DNA of 64,000 nucleotides from Vibrio sp. RE88 (GTDB lineage Bacteria; Pseudomonadota; Gammaproteobacteria; Enterobacterales; Vibrionaceae), in NCBI RefSeq assembly GCF_013113835.1, contig NZ_VTYQ01000004.1, forward strand, positions 310,001 through 374,000, given 5' to 3'. The first letter of the stretch is position 1. The number at the start of each line of letters is the position of its first letter. Below, piece by piece: positions 23,821 through 33,174 of this stretch. The notes beneath the pieces were generated by a model. The model did no database searches, was not told the DNA's origin, and saw nothing but the letters and a program-made list of their open reading frames with translations. The position numbers and the translations under genes were made by a program.

Positions 23821-25203
23821 TCAGTAGTTGTGTTCATTACATACATTGGCAATCGCTTCTTCAAAGATAGCCAATGCTTCGGTAAGTTGTTGACGTGAAA
23901 TAATTAATGGTGGGCTGAGCTGAATAACATTGCCTTGAGAAACTTTAAAGCTCAGGCCATTATTCAGACATTGATAAAGCACGGCTTCCGCTTCATCAAA
24001 CGCTCTTTGTTTGGTTTGCCTGTCTGTCACGAGTTCTACGCCCCAAAGTAAACCGATGCCGCGAACGTCTCCGATTACTGGGTATTTCTCTTTCATTTCA
24101 AGCAATTTTTCACGTACAAATTCGCTATCGTCTTTTACTTTTTCCAGTAAACCTTCTTGCTCAATGGCTTCCATAGTTGCGAGTGCAGCGGCGCAACCTA
24201 TTGGACTCTTCTCATGGGTGTAATGACCCATAGAAATTTGCTCTGCAGTGTTGTATTTGTCTTTGGTTACCATCGCGGCAATGGGAACTAATCCACCACC
24301 AAAACCTTTACCAATACACAATATATCAGGCTCGATGTCATAGGCTTGATACGTGAACCATTCTCCGCTGCGCCCCATGCCGTTAGGAATGTCGTCAATA
24401 ATGAGCATGACATTGTGCTTATCGCATATCTCACGAATACGTTTCCAGTAGGCTTTGCTGGGGACTTGTACATCGGTATTACGCACAGCTTCGGCAATAA
24501 AAGCGCCAATGCCACCTTCTTTTTCAATCACATATTCCAAATAATCGGCATAGTGAACATCGCTACCTTCAGAAGAGACATTTTGGAAAGCACCGCGGTA
24601 GGATACAGCTGGCGGAATACGTTCTACTCCTGCCATTAAAGGGCCCATACCTTCACGGAAACAGGCTTCACCGCCGACAGAGATCGCGTCCAGAGAGGCA
24701 CCGTGAAAAGAATCCCACAAAGAGACCACTTTAAAGTTGCCAGTGACATGGCGAGCTAACTTGAGTGCCATGCCTATTGCCGATGTGCCGCCCGGGGCAA
24801 ACAAGACCCTGTTGAGCTCTCCACCACAGATCTGCGTGAGTTTTTCAGCACATTGAATCGCGGTATCGTTGGTGAAACGGCGAGGCGAAAATGGTAGATT
24901 CGCAATCTGTTCAGTGACTCGCTTAATCACATGTGGATGACTGTAGCCAAGCTGGTGAACGTTGTTGCCATGAAAATCCATGTACTTTTTGCCTGTGGCA
25001 TCTTGAATATAGATTCCTTCGGCTGCTTCAAGTGCGTCCAGACACGGTGTAGACATGGCCTGATGCAGAAAGACGTCGCTATCGCGTTGTAGCAGTTCTT
25101 GCGTTCGTTCGTCGTTTAAGGATGCGTTCCAAGCTTGTCGAGCAGGCGTGGTATTCACGTCTCCTTCACTGCGAAAGTGGGTTAGTTTTATCGACTGAGT
25201 CAT
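23821..25203 (-). CDS. pbfA: (R)-1-hydroxy-2-aminoethylphosphonate ammonia-lyase
   Basis: A 460-residue PLP enzyme of the class III aminotransferase fold, sitting between phnW and phnX. The PLP lysine is Lys299 in CIGKGFGGG, and the cofactor-binding aspartate is in [13 protein letters not shown] near 271. The phosphate-binding region is [16 protein letters not shown] near 140. Known from Vibrio splendidus: the enzyme at this position (PbfA) removes ammonia from (R)-1-hydroxy-2-aminoethylphosphonate to give phosphonoacetaldehyde for PhnX, widening the pathway. Position and family type support that call. A general aminotransferase is the alternative and is less likely. The gene is 2 bp after phnW and 16 bp before phnX. 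Confidence 0.85.
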   Translation of the reverse strand: MTQSIKLTHFRSEGDVNTTPARQAWNASLNDERTQELLQRDSDVFLHQAMSTPCLDALEAAEGIYIQDATGKKYMDFHGNNVHQLGYSHPHVIKRVTEQIANLPFSPRRFTNDTAIQCAEKLTQICGGELNRVLFAPGGTSAIGMALKLARHVTGNFKVVSLWDSFHGASLDAISVGGEACFREGMGPLMAGVERIPPAVSYRGAFQNVSSEGSDVHYADYLEYVIEKEGGIGAFIAEAVRNTDVQVPSKAYWKRIREICDKHNVMLIIDDIPNGMGRSGEWFTYQAYDIEPDILCIGKGFGGGLVPIAAMVTKDKYNTAEQISMGHYTHEKSPIGCAAALATMEAIEQEGLLEKVKDDSEFVREKLLEMKEKYPVIGDVRGIGLLWGVELVTDRQTKQRAFDEAEAVLYQCLNNGLSFKVSQGNVIQLSPPLIISRQQLTEALAIFEEAIANVCNEHNY

Positions 25204-25205
25204 GA

Positions 25206-26321
25206 TTAAGCTACCGTTTGCGCTTCTTTCCAGTACATGGCGTTCTTGATTGCACCGATCAAACGCTCAATATCCTGCGGGTATACTTCGCCAATATTGC
25301 CAATTCGGAAACAATCTGCGTTGGATACCTTGCCCGGATAGATGACAAACCCTTGCTCTTTGAGGCGGTCATAAAACGCCTTAAATTGGTAGTCCGGATG
25401 AGTCGGGGAGTAGAAAGAAGTAATAATTGGTGAGTGAAGGTCATCGCTTAACAATGGTTCGAAGCCTAATGAACGCATGCCTGCGACTAAGGTTGTCTGG
25501 TTAGCCTGATAACGAGTGTGACGTGCCTGAACCCCACCTTCCTGTTCAAGTTCTAATAGAGCTTGGTAGAAAGCGCGTACAGTGTGCGTTGGAGACGTGA
25601 AACGCCATTTGCCATGGTTCACTTCCATACACTTCCACTGATCATACAGATCTAGGCTCAATGAACGGGCTTGTCCTTGGCATCTTTCCAGCTCGCTTTG
25701 CTTTGCTATGACAAAACCAAACCCTGGTACACCTTGAATACATTTGTTGGCAGAGCTGATCATAAAATCGACGCCCATTTCGCCAATGTCCATCGGAATA
25801 CCGCCAAAGCTAGACATCGCATCTAGGATGACAACTTTACCGTGCTGTTTTGCCAATTGAGTAATAGCCTCAATTGGATTCAGCATGCCAGTGGTTGTTT
25901 CGCAATGAACAATGGCAACGTGAGTAATACTTGGATCCGTTGCCAATGCAGTTTCCACCTCGTTCAAGTGTGGCTGTGATGTTTCGCCCGGGGAAACTAC
26001 ATGGCAAGGGATATTCAGGTATTGCGCGATTTGTGCAATTCGAGCGCCGTAGGCACCGTTGTCAACAACAAGGAGTTTGCCTTCTTTTGCTATCGCACTG
26101 CCAATGGTTGCTTCAACTGACGCTGTTCCACTGCCTTGCATAAGTACACTCGTATAGCCTTGGTGTTGAGTCGCCAGCTTTGTCAATTTAGTACGAATTA
26201 CTTCTACGATGTCTTTGTTGTATTCATCATCCCAAGTACACCAGTCTTTTAACATAGCTTCACGGACCGTTTCTGATGTTGAGAGTGGCCCAGGAGTTAG
26301 CAGTAAGTATTCGTTTTTCAT
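25206..26321 (-). CDS. phnW: 2-aminoethylphosphonate-pyruvate transaminase
   Basis: A 371-residue class V PLP aminotransferase that converts AEP and pyruvate to phosphonoacetaldehyde and alanine. It opens with the family motif [12 protein letters not shown], has [10 protein letters not shown] near 66, the cofactor Asp in [11 protein letters not shown], and the Schiff-base lysine in SANKCIQG (about residue 193). I choose ATG at 26321; ATG at 26333 would add four residues. A 12-bp palindrome (26346-26357) lies just upstream and probably overlaps the promoter. First gene of the catabolic unit, divergent from the transporter genes. Confidence 0.95.
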   Translation of the reverse strand: MKNEYLLLTPGPLSTSETVREAMLKDWCTWDDEYNKDIVEVIRTKLTKLATQHQGYTSVLMQGSGTASVEATIGSAIAKEGKLLVVDNGAYGARIAQIAQYLNIPCHVVSPGETSQPHLNEVETALATDPSITHVAIVHCETTTGMLNPIEAITQLAKQHGKVVILDAMSSFGGIPMDIGEMGVDFMISSANKCIQGVPGFGFVIAKQSELERCQGQARSLSLDLYDQWKCMEVNHGKWRFTSPTHTVRAFYQALLELEQEGGVQARHTRYQANQTTLVAGMRSLGFEPLLSDDLHSPIITSFYSPTHPDYQFKAFYDRLKEQGFVIYPGKVSNADCFRIGNIGEVYPQDIERLIGAIKNAMYWKEAQTVA

Positions 26322-26345
26322 TCCAATATCCATGATTGTTTGTTT

Positions 26346-26357
26346 TGGTATACACCA
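26346..26357. promoter_or_regulatory. putative phosphonate-regulator operator 1 (phnW)
   Basis: TGGTATACACCA, a near-perfect palindrome, 24 bp before the phnW ATG. It shares the pattern TGGTAYANACCA with two other sites in this cluster and suits a dimeric GntR-family regulator such as the one encoded at 31150. Confidence 0.65.
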
Positions 26358-26544
26358 GAATTAGAGCTCACTCTAACAGGGCAGAAAACGATGAGTAAAT
26401 AGACAAAAACTCAAATTCATAAAACTTTCATATCGCGTTGTTGTGGGATTTTAACTTGGTCAAATTTTTGGATAGGTTTCTAAAAAGTGCCATTTTTTAT
26501 TCATAGAATCGTCACAAAGCCATTTTAGGGTGTATATCGTCAAC

Positions 26545-26556
26545 TGGTACAGACCA
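26545..26556. promoter_or_regulatory. putative phosphonate-regulator operator 2 (binding-protein gene)
   Basis: TGGTACAGACCA, 67 bp before the binding-protein ATG. It has the same outer half-sites TGGT and ACCA with a four-base centre as the sites at 26346 and 28263. Confidence 0.6.
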
Positions 26557-26623
26557 ATCGATTTTTGCAAAGAGGATGCAATGTCAATCGGTCTCAAACA
26601 AATAGTCTTAATTGGAGAAAATG

Positions 26624-27631
26624 ATGAAAAACCGTTTGATGGAAGGATCGCTGGCTGCACTTGTCTCTCTGCTAGCAACGAATGCAATGGCGTCTCAGGA
26701 AGTAACGGTTTACACCGCTTTCGAAACGGACATTCTTGCAAAGTACAAGTCTGCGTTTGAGAAAGAAAACCCAGACATCAAGATCAAGTGGGTTCGCGAT
26801 TCTACGGGTATCATGACTGCAAAGTTATTGGCAGAGAAAAACAATCCACGTGCAGAAGTTGTTTGGGGTCTAGCAGGTTCTTCAATGGCGCTGTTGAAGG
26901 AGCAAGGGTTACTTAAGCCTTACACGCCAAAAGGTGCGGAGTCTCTACATGCGAATCTTAACGACCCGCAATCGAATCAAGCTTGGTTTGGTAATGACGC
27001 GTATTTCAATGCTGTTTGTTTCAATGAAGCTGTGGCGAAGCAGTTGAACCTACCTAAACCTACATCATGGGAAGACCTGACAGATCCGGTTTACAAAGGT
27101 CACATTGCGATGCCGAACCCTGCGTCTTCAGGTACAGGTTACATGCAGGTTTCTGCATGGCTACAAAACATGGGTGAAGACAAAGGTTGGAACTATATGA
27201 AGGCGCTGGATAAAAACATCGCACATTATACGCACTCAGGTTCTAAGCCATGTGTACAAGCGGGTATGGGCGAAGTAGCGATTGGTATTTCTATGGCTAG
27301 CCGTGGTGCTAAGCTGAAGACTCAGGGCGCACCTCTGGCTGTGATCACACCTAAGGGCATTGGTTGGGAGTCAGAAGCTGTAGGTCTGGTCAAAGAGTCC
27401 GAAGCGGCGAAACGTGTTGTTGATTGGTCTATTTCTAAAGCAGCGAACGAGCTGTATGTAGAAATGTACCCGGTTGTTGCGCATAAAGATGTCAAAGCAA
27501 GCGTCTCTAACTTCCCTAATGTACAAGAGAACATGGCAGAGATGGATTTTGCTCAAATGGGTAGCAAGCGCGCAGATATTCTTGCAACCTGGTCGGCGAA
27601 ATTTGACGCTAAATCAGAGCCAAAATCATAA
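26624..27631 (+). CDS. phnS: 2-aminoethylphosphonate ABC transporter periplasmic binding protein
   Basis: About 335 residues with a signal peptide (ending ATNAMA) and the iron/thiamine-type extracellular binding fold: VTVYTAFETDILAKYKSAFEK, RAEVVWGLAGSS, and the substrate region PNPASSGTGYMQVSAW. It delivers AEP, and perhaps its hydroxy analogue, to the PhnT/permease complex. Two ATGs (26621, 26624) follow GGAG; the second has better spacing. A terminator after this gene should raise its level relative to the downstream transporter genes, a usual design for binding proteins. Confidence 0.88.
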   Translation: MKNRLMEGSLAALVSLLATNAMASQEVTVYTAFETDILAKYKSAFEKENPDIKIKWVRDSTGIMTAKLLAEKNNPRAEVVWGLAGSSMALLKEQGLLKPYTPKGAESLHANLNDPQSNQAWFGNDAYFNAVCFNEAVAKQLNLPKPTSWEDLTDPVYKGHIAMPNPASSGTGYMQVSAWLQNMGEDKGWNYMKALDKNIAHYTHSGSKPCVQAGMGEVAIGISMASRGAKLKTQGAPLAVITPKGIGWESEAVGLVKESEAAKRVVDWSISKAANELYVEMYPVVAHKDVKASVSNFPNVQENMAEMDFAQMGSKRADILATWSAKFDAKSEPKS

Positions 27632-27673
27632 GGTCTAGATAACCTTACTGGTTTCTTACGACTGAGTATTTGA

Positions 27674-27697
27674 GGGAGAGCATAGGCTCTCCCTTTT
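27674..27697 (+). terminator. terminator or attenuator after the binding-protein gene
   Basis: GGGAGAGC/GCTCTCCC form a perfect 8-bp stem with a 4-base loop, followed by TTTT. It separates the binding-protein gene from the acetyltransferase and the rest of the transporter. Confidence 0.85.
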
Positions 27698-27755
27698 GCA
27701 TTTTGGCTTCATCACAGGCAAATTTGTTCAAAGGTTATTCGAGGTAGAAGAAGTC

Positions 27756-28163
27756 ATGGACGTTATAAAAATATCAGCAGAAGATACGCTTGCTTTACGG
27801 CATCGGGTACTCTGGCCAGAAAAGAGTATCGATTTTTGCCGTGTGGAAGAAGATGACGTGGGTTTACATTTTGGTGCGTTTGCCGCTGGAGAGTTAGTCT
27901 GTGTCGCTTCTGTATTCGTCTCTGACAATGTCGCTCGATTGAGAAAGTTTGCTACCTCTCCGGAGTATCAAGGGCAGGGGATAGGTTCAAACGTACTCAA
28001 GGTTATAATTAGTGAATTGCAAAATATGGGCGTTATCGTTTTTTGGTGTGATGCTCGTGAAAGCGCATTATCGCTGTATAAAAGATTTGGTATGACAGAA
28101 CAGGGTGAGCGCTTTTACAAGGGGGATATCCCATATTACAAAATGTCTGTCGCTTGGGATTAA
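27756..28163 (+). CDS. GNAT-family N-acetyltransferase inside the phosphonate cluster
   Basis: A 135-residue GNAT protein. The acetyl-CoA-binding motif is FATSPEYQGQGIGSNVLKV near residue 65-85, and the C-terminal part has the ALSLYKRFGMTEQGERFYK pattern. The N-terminal stretch LRHRVLWPEKSIDFC resembles ElaA-like members. ATG at 27756 is preferred; an upstream extension to 27696 overlaps the terminator. It lies between the binding-protein and ATPase genes. PhnO enzymes acetylate aminoalkylphosphonates, so a related role is possible, but that is inference from position only. Confidence 0.75.
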   Translation: MDVIKISAEDTLALRHRVLWPEKSIDFCRVEEDDVGLHFGAFAAGELVCVASVFVSDNVARLRKFATSPEYQGQGIGSNVLKVIISELQNMGVIVFWCDARESALSLYKRFGMTEQGERFYKGDIPYYKMSVAWD

Positions 28164-28262
28164 TCTGAGTCAGTCTTGGTGGTCAAATCACCCTGCCTTC
28201 ATGCTTTTGTCATCTTTGGTCTATAAATTTGTAATGCGTCTGAAATAAACCAGATTTAGAGT

Positions 28263-28274
28263 TGGTATATACCA
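28263..28274. promoter_or_regulatory. putative phosphonate-regulator operator 3 (ATPase gene)
   Basis: TGGTATATACCA, an exact palindrome, 15 bp before the ATPase-gene ATG. It is the best match to the TGGTAYANACCA pattern in this cluster and suggests the ATPase-permease-regulator genes have their own controlled promoter. Confidence 0.65.
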
Positions 28275-28289
28275 TTTGGAGAGTGTGTC

Positions 28290-29402
28290 ATGCCAACTAA
28301 CCAACCTTATCTACAGATTGAAAACGTTGTGAAGCAATTCGGACAATTTACAGCGCTTAAGAATATCTCGCTTGCTATTGAAAAAGGCGAGTTTGTTTGT
28401 TTCCTTGGGCCATCTGGCTGCGGTAAAACGACGCTACTGAGAGCCATTGCTGGGCTCGATCTTCCAACTTCAGGTTCAATTTCACAACACGGTGAAGAGA
28501 CTACTTTCCTACCACCTGAAAAGCGCGATTTTGGCATTGTATTCCAATCGTATGCTCTGTTCCCCAATCTGACTGTGCAGGAAAACATTGCTATTGGCCT
28601 GAAGAACCAAGGCATGTCGAATCAAGAAGCACTGGAGAAAGTCGATTACTGGCTGGAGATGATTGGGTTGCCGACATCTGGGCAAAAGTATCCAAATCAG
28701 TTATCTGGTGGCCAGCAGCAGCGTGTTGCACTTGCTCGCGCATTGGCGCTCTCGCCTGGTTTGTTACTGCTTGATGAGCCTTTATCTGCGCTGGACGCCA
28801 AAGTACGCGTTCACTTGCGTGATGAGATTTGTAAACTACAACGTAAGCTGGGTATTACCACCATTATGGTGACTCATGATCAGGATGAAGCGCTGTCAAT
28901 GGCAGATCGCATTGTGGTGATGAATCACGGCGTAATTGAGCAAGTTGGCACGCCGCAGGAAATCTATCAACAGCCTGCTACTCGATTTGTGGCGGAATTT
29001 GTCGGCAGCATGAATTTTATTGGTGCTTCGGTGGCAACTGACAGTCAGCTACGCATTGCAGAATCCCTCATTCAAGCCCCGGTGTTGGAAAACAGAAATC
29101 TGGTCCGTGGTGATCGTTTTGACTTAGCAATCCGTCCAGAGAACATTCGCTTTTCCGAAGAAATAAAAGATGCGTTGCCAGTCCGTATTCGTACCTATGA
29201 GTTTCTAGGGTCCTTCTGCCGATATGAATGTGAGTTACAGCACGACAAGCTCGCCGCTCCTATCTTTGTTGACGTTTCCGGTGAACAAGTGCAAAACATG
29301 AAGCTGCGTGTTGGCGACATTCGCTACATTCAGTTTGCTGAGCGCGGAGCCAGAGCCTACCCAGTGTTAAGTGCAAATGGCGACAAAGCGATTGCGGCTT
29401 AG
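28290..29402 (+). CDS. phnT: 2-aminoethylphosphonate ABC transporter ATP-binding protein
   Basis: A 370-residue ABC ATPase. Walker A is GPSGCGKTT near residue 39, the Q-loop is VFQSYALFPN, the signature is LSGGQQQRVA near 137, Walker B is LLLLDEPLSALD, and the switch His is in VTHDQDEA. After about residue 240 there is a TOBE-type regulatory domain, as in iron and spermidine-type importers. It powers uptake with the fused permease directly downstream. An operator-like palindrome lies just upstream of the ATG. Confidence 0.92.
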   Translation: MPTNQPYLQIENVVKQFGQFTALKNISLAIEKGEFVCFLGPSGCGKTTLLRAIAGLDLPTSGSISQHGEETTFLPPEKRDFGIVFQSYALFPNLTVQENIAIGLKNQGMSNQEALEKVDYWLEMIGLPTSGQKYPNQLSGGQQQRVALARALALSPGLLLLDEPLSALDAKVRVHLRDEICKLQRKLGITTIMVTHDQDEALSMADRIVVMNHGVIEQVGTPQEIYQQPATRFVAEFVGSMNFIGASVATDSQLRIAESLIQAPVLENRNLVRGDRFDLAIRPENIRFSEEIKDALPVRIRTYEFLGSFCRYECELQHDKLAAPIFVDVSGEQVQNMKLRVGDIRYIQFAERGARAYPVLSANGDKAIAA

Positions 29403-29403
29403 G

Positions 29404-31140
29404 ATGAATGCAATGGACAGTAATACAATGAATAATTCGACGCTGATTGCTCTGAAGAATCACTCTACCAGCCACTTAAAACGTATCAGCCGCGATAACA
29501 TCGTCTTGTTTGGCTTACTTGCGCTTCTATTTTCGTTGCTAGTGATTTTTATAGTCATGCCTCTATGGGCGATGTTAGCGAAGAGCGTGCAAGGCGCGGA
29601 AGGTGAATTTGTTGGTTTAGCCAATTTTGCCAGCTACTTTTCACAGGCGAGCCTATGGCAGTCTCTCGGTAATACATTGACAGTGGGTTTGTTGGTAACC
29701 GCTGTGGTTGGTGTATTGGCGTTTGGCTATGCTTACGCACTGACTCGCTCTTGTATGCCGATGAAGGGCTTGTTTCATGTCTTGGGCGCTGCGCCTATTC
29801 TTGCACCTTCGCTGCTACCAGCAATTAGCCTGATTTTTTTGTTTGGTAATCAGGGTATAGCGAAAGAAGTGCTGGGTGGCCATTCGGTGTATGGTTTAAT
29901 TGGTATTTCGTTAGGCTTGATCTTCTGGACCTTCCCCCATGCGTTGATGATATTGACTACCTCGCTTCGCACATCTGACGCGCGTTTGTATGAAGCCGCT
30001 CGTGCGTTGAAAACATCTCCACTGAAAACGTTCTTTATGGTGACTTTGCCTGCGGCGAAGTACGGTTTGATCAGTACGTTGATCGTTGTCTTCACTCTGG
30101 TTGTGTGTGATTTTGGTGTGCCAAAAGTTATCGGTGGCAGCTACAACGTTCTTGCCACGGATATCTTCAAGCAGGTCGTAGGGCAGCAAAACTTCTCTAT
30201 GGGCGCTGTGACCAGTATTCTGCTGTTGATTCCCGCGTTGTTAGCATTTGTGGCAGACCGCTGGGTGCAGAAAAAGCAAAAGAGCTTGTTTGATACGCGT
30301 TCCGTACCTTATCAACCTGAACCGAACAAAGTTCGAGATGGCGCGTGTTTCCTGTATTGTTCATTGATCTCATTAGCGGTCATTACGGTATTGGGTATGG
30401 CAGTTTATGGTTCTCTGGTGACCTTCTGGCCTTGGAATAAAGCACTAACGCTGAACAACTATAATTTTGCCGAGATGAGCACTTATGGTTGGCAACCTTA
30501 CTTCAACTCATTATCGCTGGCGACATGGACTGCCATTATTGGTACCGCACTAATTTTTGTCGGAGCATACTGCATCGAGAAAGGGCGCGCTTTTGCTCCT
30601 GTAAGGCAGGCAATGCAAATGCTGAGTGTGGTACCCATGGCCGTGCCGGGCATGGTGCTAGGCTTGGGCTATATTTTCTACTTTAACGATGCCAATAACC
30701 CGCTGAGCTTCCTCTATGGCACGATGGCCTTTCTGGTAATCAATACGGTGGTTCACTATTACACCGTCGGTCATATGACAGCGGTGACGGCGCTGAAGCA
30801 GATTCCAGCAGAAATCGAGGCAACAGCGGCTTCCGTTAAGCTACCTCAATATAAGCTGTTCTTTAAAGTGACTTTGCCCGTCTGTGTCCCTGCGACATTG
30901 GATATCGCTACGTATCTGTTTATTAATGCATTAACCACCACTTCTGCGGTAGTATTCATCTATTCAACTGAAACCATTCCGGCTTCTGTTTCTGTATTGA
31001 ATATGGACGATGCAGGTCAAACGGGCGCTGCAGCCGCGATGGCGGTGATGATCATGATTTCAGCAGCAGTCGCAAAGCTGGTGCACATGACGCTAGGGAA
31101 ATGGTTGGAAAACAGAACACAGGCGTGGCGTAAAAGATAA
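29404..31140 (+). CDS. phnU: fused two-domain permease of the 2-aminoethylphosphonate transporter
   Basis: About 578 residues with twelve predicted membrane helices in two similar halves, each ending in a permease EAA-type loop: YEAARALKTSPLKTFFMVTLP near 200 and EIEATAASVKLPQYKLFFKVTLP near 470. It is thus a fusion of two binding-protein-dependent permease domains, like FbpB-type iron permeases and the PhnU2 family. Starts at 29404 or 29413 both lie right after the phnT stop; the AGGA over that stop is better placed for 29413. It is co-translated with phnT. Confidence 0.88.
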   Translation: MNAMDSNTMNNSTLIALKNHSTSHLKRISRDNIVLFGLLALLFSLLVIFIVMPLWAMLAKSVQGAEGEFVGLANFASYFSQASLWQSLGNTLTVGLLVTAVVGVLAFGYAYALTRSCMPMKGLFHVLGAAPILAPSLLPAISLIFLFGNQGIAKEVLGGHSVYGLIGISLGLIFWTFPHALMILTTSLRTSDARLYEAARALKTSPLKTFFMVTLPAAKYGLISTLIVVFTLVVCDFGVPKVIGGSYNVLATDIFKQVVGQQNFSMGAVTSILLLIPALLAFVADRWVQKKQKSLFDTRSVPYQPEPNKVRDGACFLYCSLISLAVITVLGMAVYGSLVTFWPWNKALTLNNYNFAEMSTYGWQPYFNSLSLATWTAIIGTALIFVGAYCIEKGRAFAPVRQAMQMLSVVPMAVPGMVLGLGYIFYFNDANNPLSFLYGTMAFLVINTVVHYYTVGHMTAVTALKQIPAEIEATAASVKLPQYKLFFKVTLPVCVPATLDIATYLFINALTTTSAVVFIYSTETIPASVSVLNMDDAGQTGAAAAMAVMIMISAAVAKLVHMTLGKWLENRTQAWRKR

Positions 31141-31149
31141 GGACAACGG

Positions 31150-31854
31150 GTGCAGTACGTAAAAATTAAAGATTCTATTGTCGAGCAGATTGAATCAGGG
31201 TTACTTTCACCGCGGCAAAAATTGCCAGCGGAGCGTAAACTGGCAGAATCGTTTGATACCACTCGTGTGACATTACGTGAAGCCTTGTCATTGTTGGAAG
31301 CGGAAGGTCGTATCTATCGTGAAGACCGCCGTGGCTGGTTCATTTCTCCAGAGCCTTTGAAGTATGACCCTACGCAAACGCTGAACTTTACCAATATGGC
31401 GCTGGCACAAAACCGTTCTCCACAGACTGAACTGATTGCAGCGAAGGGCATTCTCGCCAATAAGCAGGCTGCTAGCCTGCTTGGGCTTCAACCATTCTCA
31501 GATGTGTATAAAGTGGATAGGGTGAGGTATCTGGAAGATCGCCCTGTGGTGTTTGTCACTAACTATATTCGTCCGGAACTGTTTCCTAATCTTTTGGACT
31601 TCGATTTATCTAAATCGCTTACCGATATCTATCGTGACCACTTCGGCATGGTGTATCAGAAAATTCGGTATCGCATCAGCACCAGTAGTTTGCTCGGAGA
31701 CACCGCTCAGGCGTTAAGAGCCACCTCTGGCACTCCAGCTATGGTCGTCGAGCGTATTAACTACAACCAGCATGGTGAACTTATCGATTGTGATATCGAG
31801 TATTGGCGCCACGATGCGATCAGTATCGAATCTATCGCTGCACTAAACCACTAA
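31150..31854 (+). CDS. phnR: GntR/UTRA regulator of phosphonate use
   Basis: A 234-residue regulator of the GntR/HutC subgroup. The winged helix covers residues 1-68 (KIKDSIVEQIESGLLSP, LPAERKLAESFDTTRVTLREAL). The UTRA ligand-binding domain covers about 90-230 (VYKVDRVRYLEDRPVVFVTNYI). The start is GTG with AAGGA 8 bp upstream, 9 bp after the permease stop, so it is the last gene of the transporter unit. It most likely binds the three TGGTAYANACCA palindromes and senses AEP or phosphonoacetaldehyde; ligand and sign of control are inference. Confidence 0.88.
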   Translation: MQYVKIKDSIVEQIESGLLSPRQKLPAERKLAESFDTTRVTLREALSLLEAEGRIYREDRRGWFISPEPLKYDPTQTLNFTNMALAQNRSPQTELIAAKGILANKQAASLLGLQPFSDVYKVDRVRYLEDRPVVFVTNYIRPELFPNLLDFDLSKSLTDIYRDHFGMVYQKIRYRISTSSLLGDTAQALRATSGTPAMVVERINYNQHGELIDCDIEYWRHDAISIESIAALNH

Positions 31855-31873
31855 TCTCTTCTCTTAATTTGCT

Positions 31874-31901
31874 GGGCTTCCGTTTGTGGAAGCCCTTTTT
31901 T
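31874..31901 (+). terminator. terminator of the phosphonate transporter operon
   Basis: GGGCTTCC/GGAAGCCC form a perfect 8-bp stem with a 6-base loop and six Ts. It lies 20 bp after the phnR stop and 14 bp before the EamA gene. Confidence 0.92.
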
Positions 31902-31914
31902 ACAAGGATTTTCT

Positions 31915-32817
31915 ATGTCTGTTTGGGCTATGTTTCTGGTTGTTATTTCTGCTTTTCTCCATGCAGGATGGAACTTGCTCAGCAAAAGCAATAAAGCTTC
32001 GGGACCTGCGTTTTTTCTCGCCAGTAGCTCAGCAGCGGCGTTGTTGCTCACTCCCTATATCATCTGGTACATCAATCAAGTTGGCGTTAGTGCGTTCCCT
32101 CAGGCTTTCTGGTGGATTCTTCTGGTTAGTGGTATTGCCCAGATGGTTTACATGTTGGGGCTCGGGTTCGCTTATAAGCAGGCGGATATTGGCGTGATTT
32201 ATCCTATTGCGCGGGCACTACCTGTTTTGATGGTCGGCGCAGGTACGGTTGCTCTTGGTTACGAGTTAGCAACGCTTAGTTGGGTTGGCTTCACGCTGAT
32301 CACGCTCGGTTGTCTTTTTGTTCCTTTAGAATCGTTCAGGCAGTTCAACTTGCAGGGTTACCTCAATGCAGGTGTGTTATGTGCGTTTATCGCTGCACTT
32401 GGAACCACGGGCTATTCGATTCTTGATAAAGAAGCCTTATTGATTTTGGGTATTGCCTTTCAACAAGTAGTGAGCGATAAAGCCTCTGCGGTTTTCTATC
32501 TAGGGATACAGTTTTGGTCAATTGCGTTGTGTATCGCGAGTTATTTAGTTTTTGCTAAGCGATTTGATGACTTTAAAGAAGCTTGGGCTATCAAGAAGCC
32601 TTCCGCTATCGCTGGTACAATGATGTCAACCACTTATGGGTTGGTGCTTTACGCAATGACGATGACGGAAAATGTGAGTTATGTGGTCGCGTTGCGTCAG
32701 CTTAGCATTGTGTTTGGGATGATATTTGGAATTATTTGGCTATCTGAAAAGTTTTTAGTTACCCGCCTAACAGGAACGATGTTGATCTTAGGTGGCTTAG
32801 TTTTGACCGTGCTTTGA
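31915..32817 (+). CDS. EamA/DMT-family transporter
   Basis: A 300-residue membrane protein with about ten helices in two EamA repeats. The first repeat has SAFLHAGWNLLSKSN at its start and the second ends with LRQLSIVFGMIFGIIWLSEKF. The family exports or imports metabolites. An AAGGA ribosome site precedes the ATG. It sits right behind the phosphonate terminator and could be read through from that operon, but a link to phosphonate use is not shown. Confidence 0.8.
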   Translation: MSVWAMFLVVISAFLHAGWNLLSKSNKASGPAFFLASSSAAALLLTPYIIWYINQVGVSAFPQAFWWILLVSGIAQMVYMLGLGFAYKQADIGVIYPIARALPVLMVGAGTVALGYELATLSWVGFTLITLGCLFVPLESFRQFNLQGYLNAGVLCAFIAALGTTGYSILDKEALLILGIAFQQVVSDKASAVFYLGIQFWSIALCIASYLVFAKRFDDFKEAWAIKKPSAIAGTMMSTTYGLVLYAMTMTENVSYVVALRQLSIVFGMIFGIIWLSEKFLVTRLTGTMLILGGLVLTVL

Positions 32818-33174
32818 CGGGCTACAACTCATGTATTGGGTGGTTTGTTCTCAATAGTTGAGTAAATCTGTCAGCTTTTATTATGACATTTATTACTTAT
32901 TTTATGAGAAATAATTATAAAGGTTAAAAAACATCAGCTTTCTTCGTTCTAGACTCGAAATAATAAGTGATTGAAGTCACATAAATTTTTATTACTAGCA
33001 TATCTTAGACCACTAAATCCCTAATTTTTATACAAGAACGATATCTAGGCGATCGTCGAATTTGTTGAATAACAAGTGCAAGATTTTCTAATCCCTATCG
33101 GTCTTCTTTTACGTACCATTTAGGTATTCGAGCGAAGCACAAGGCTCGATTTTAAGGTAACTAAGGAGTCAGTT
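32818..33174. other. AT-rich intergenic region
   Basis: A 357-bp stretch without a supported gene. It should hold the promoter of the next secreted-protein gene, whose AAGGAG ribosome site is at its right end. I see no riboswitch-like conserved core and no strong hairpin. Confidence 0.5.
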
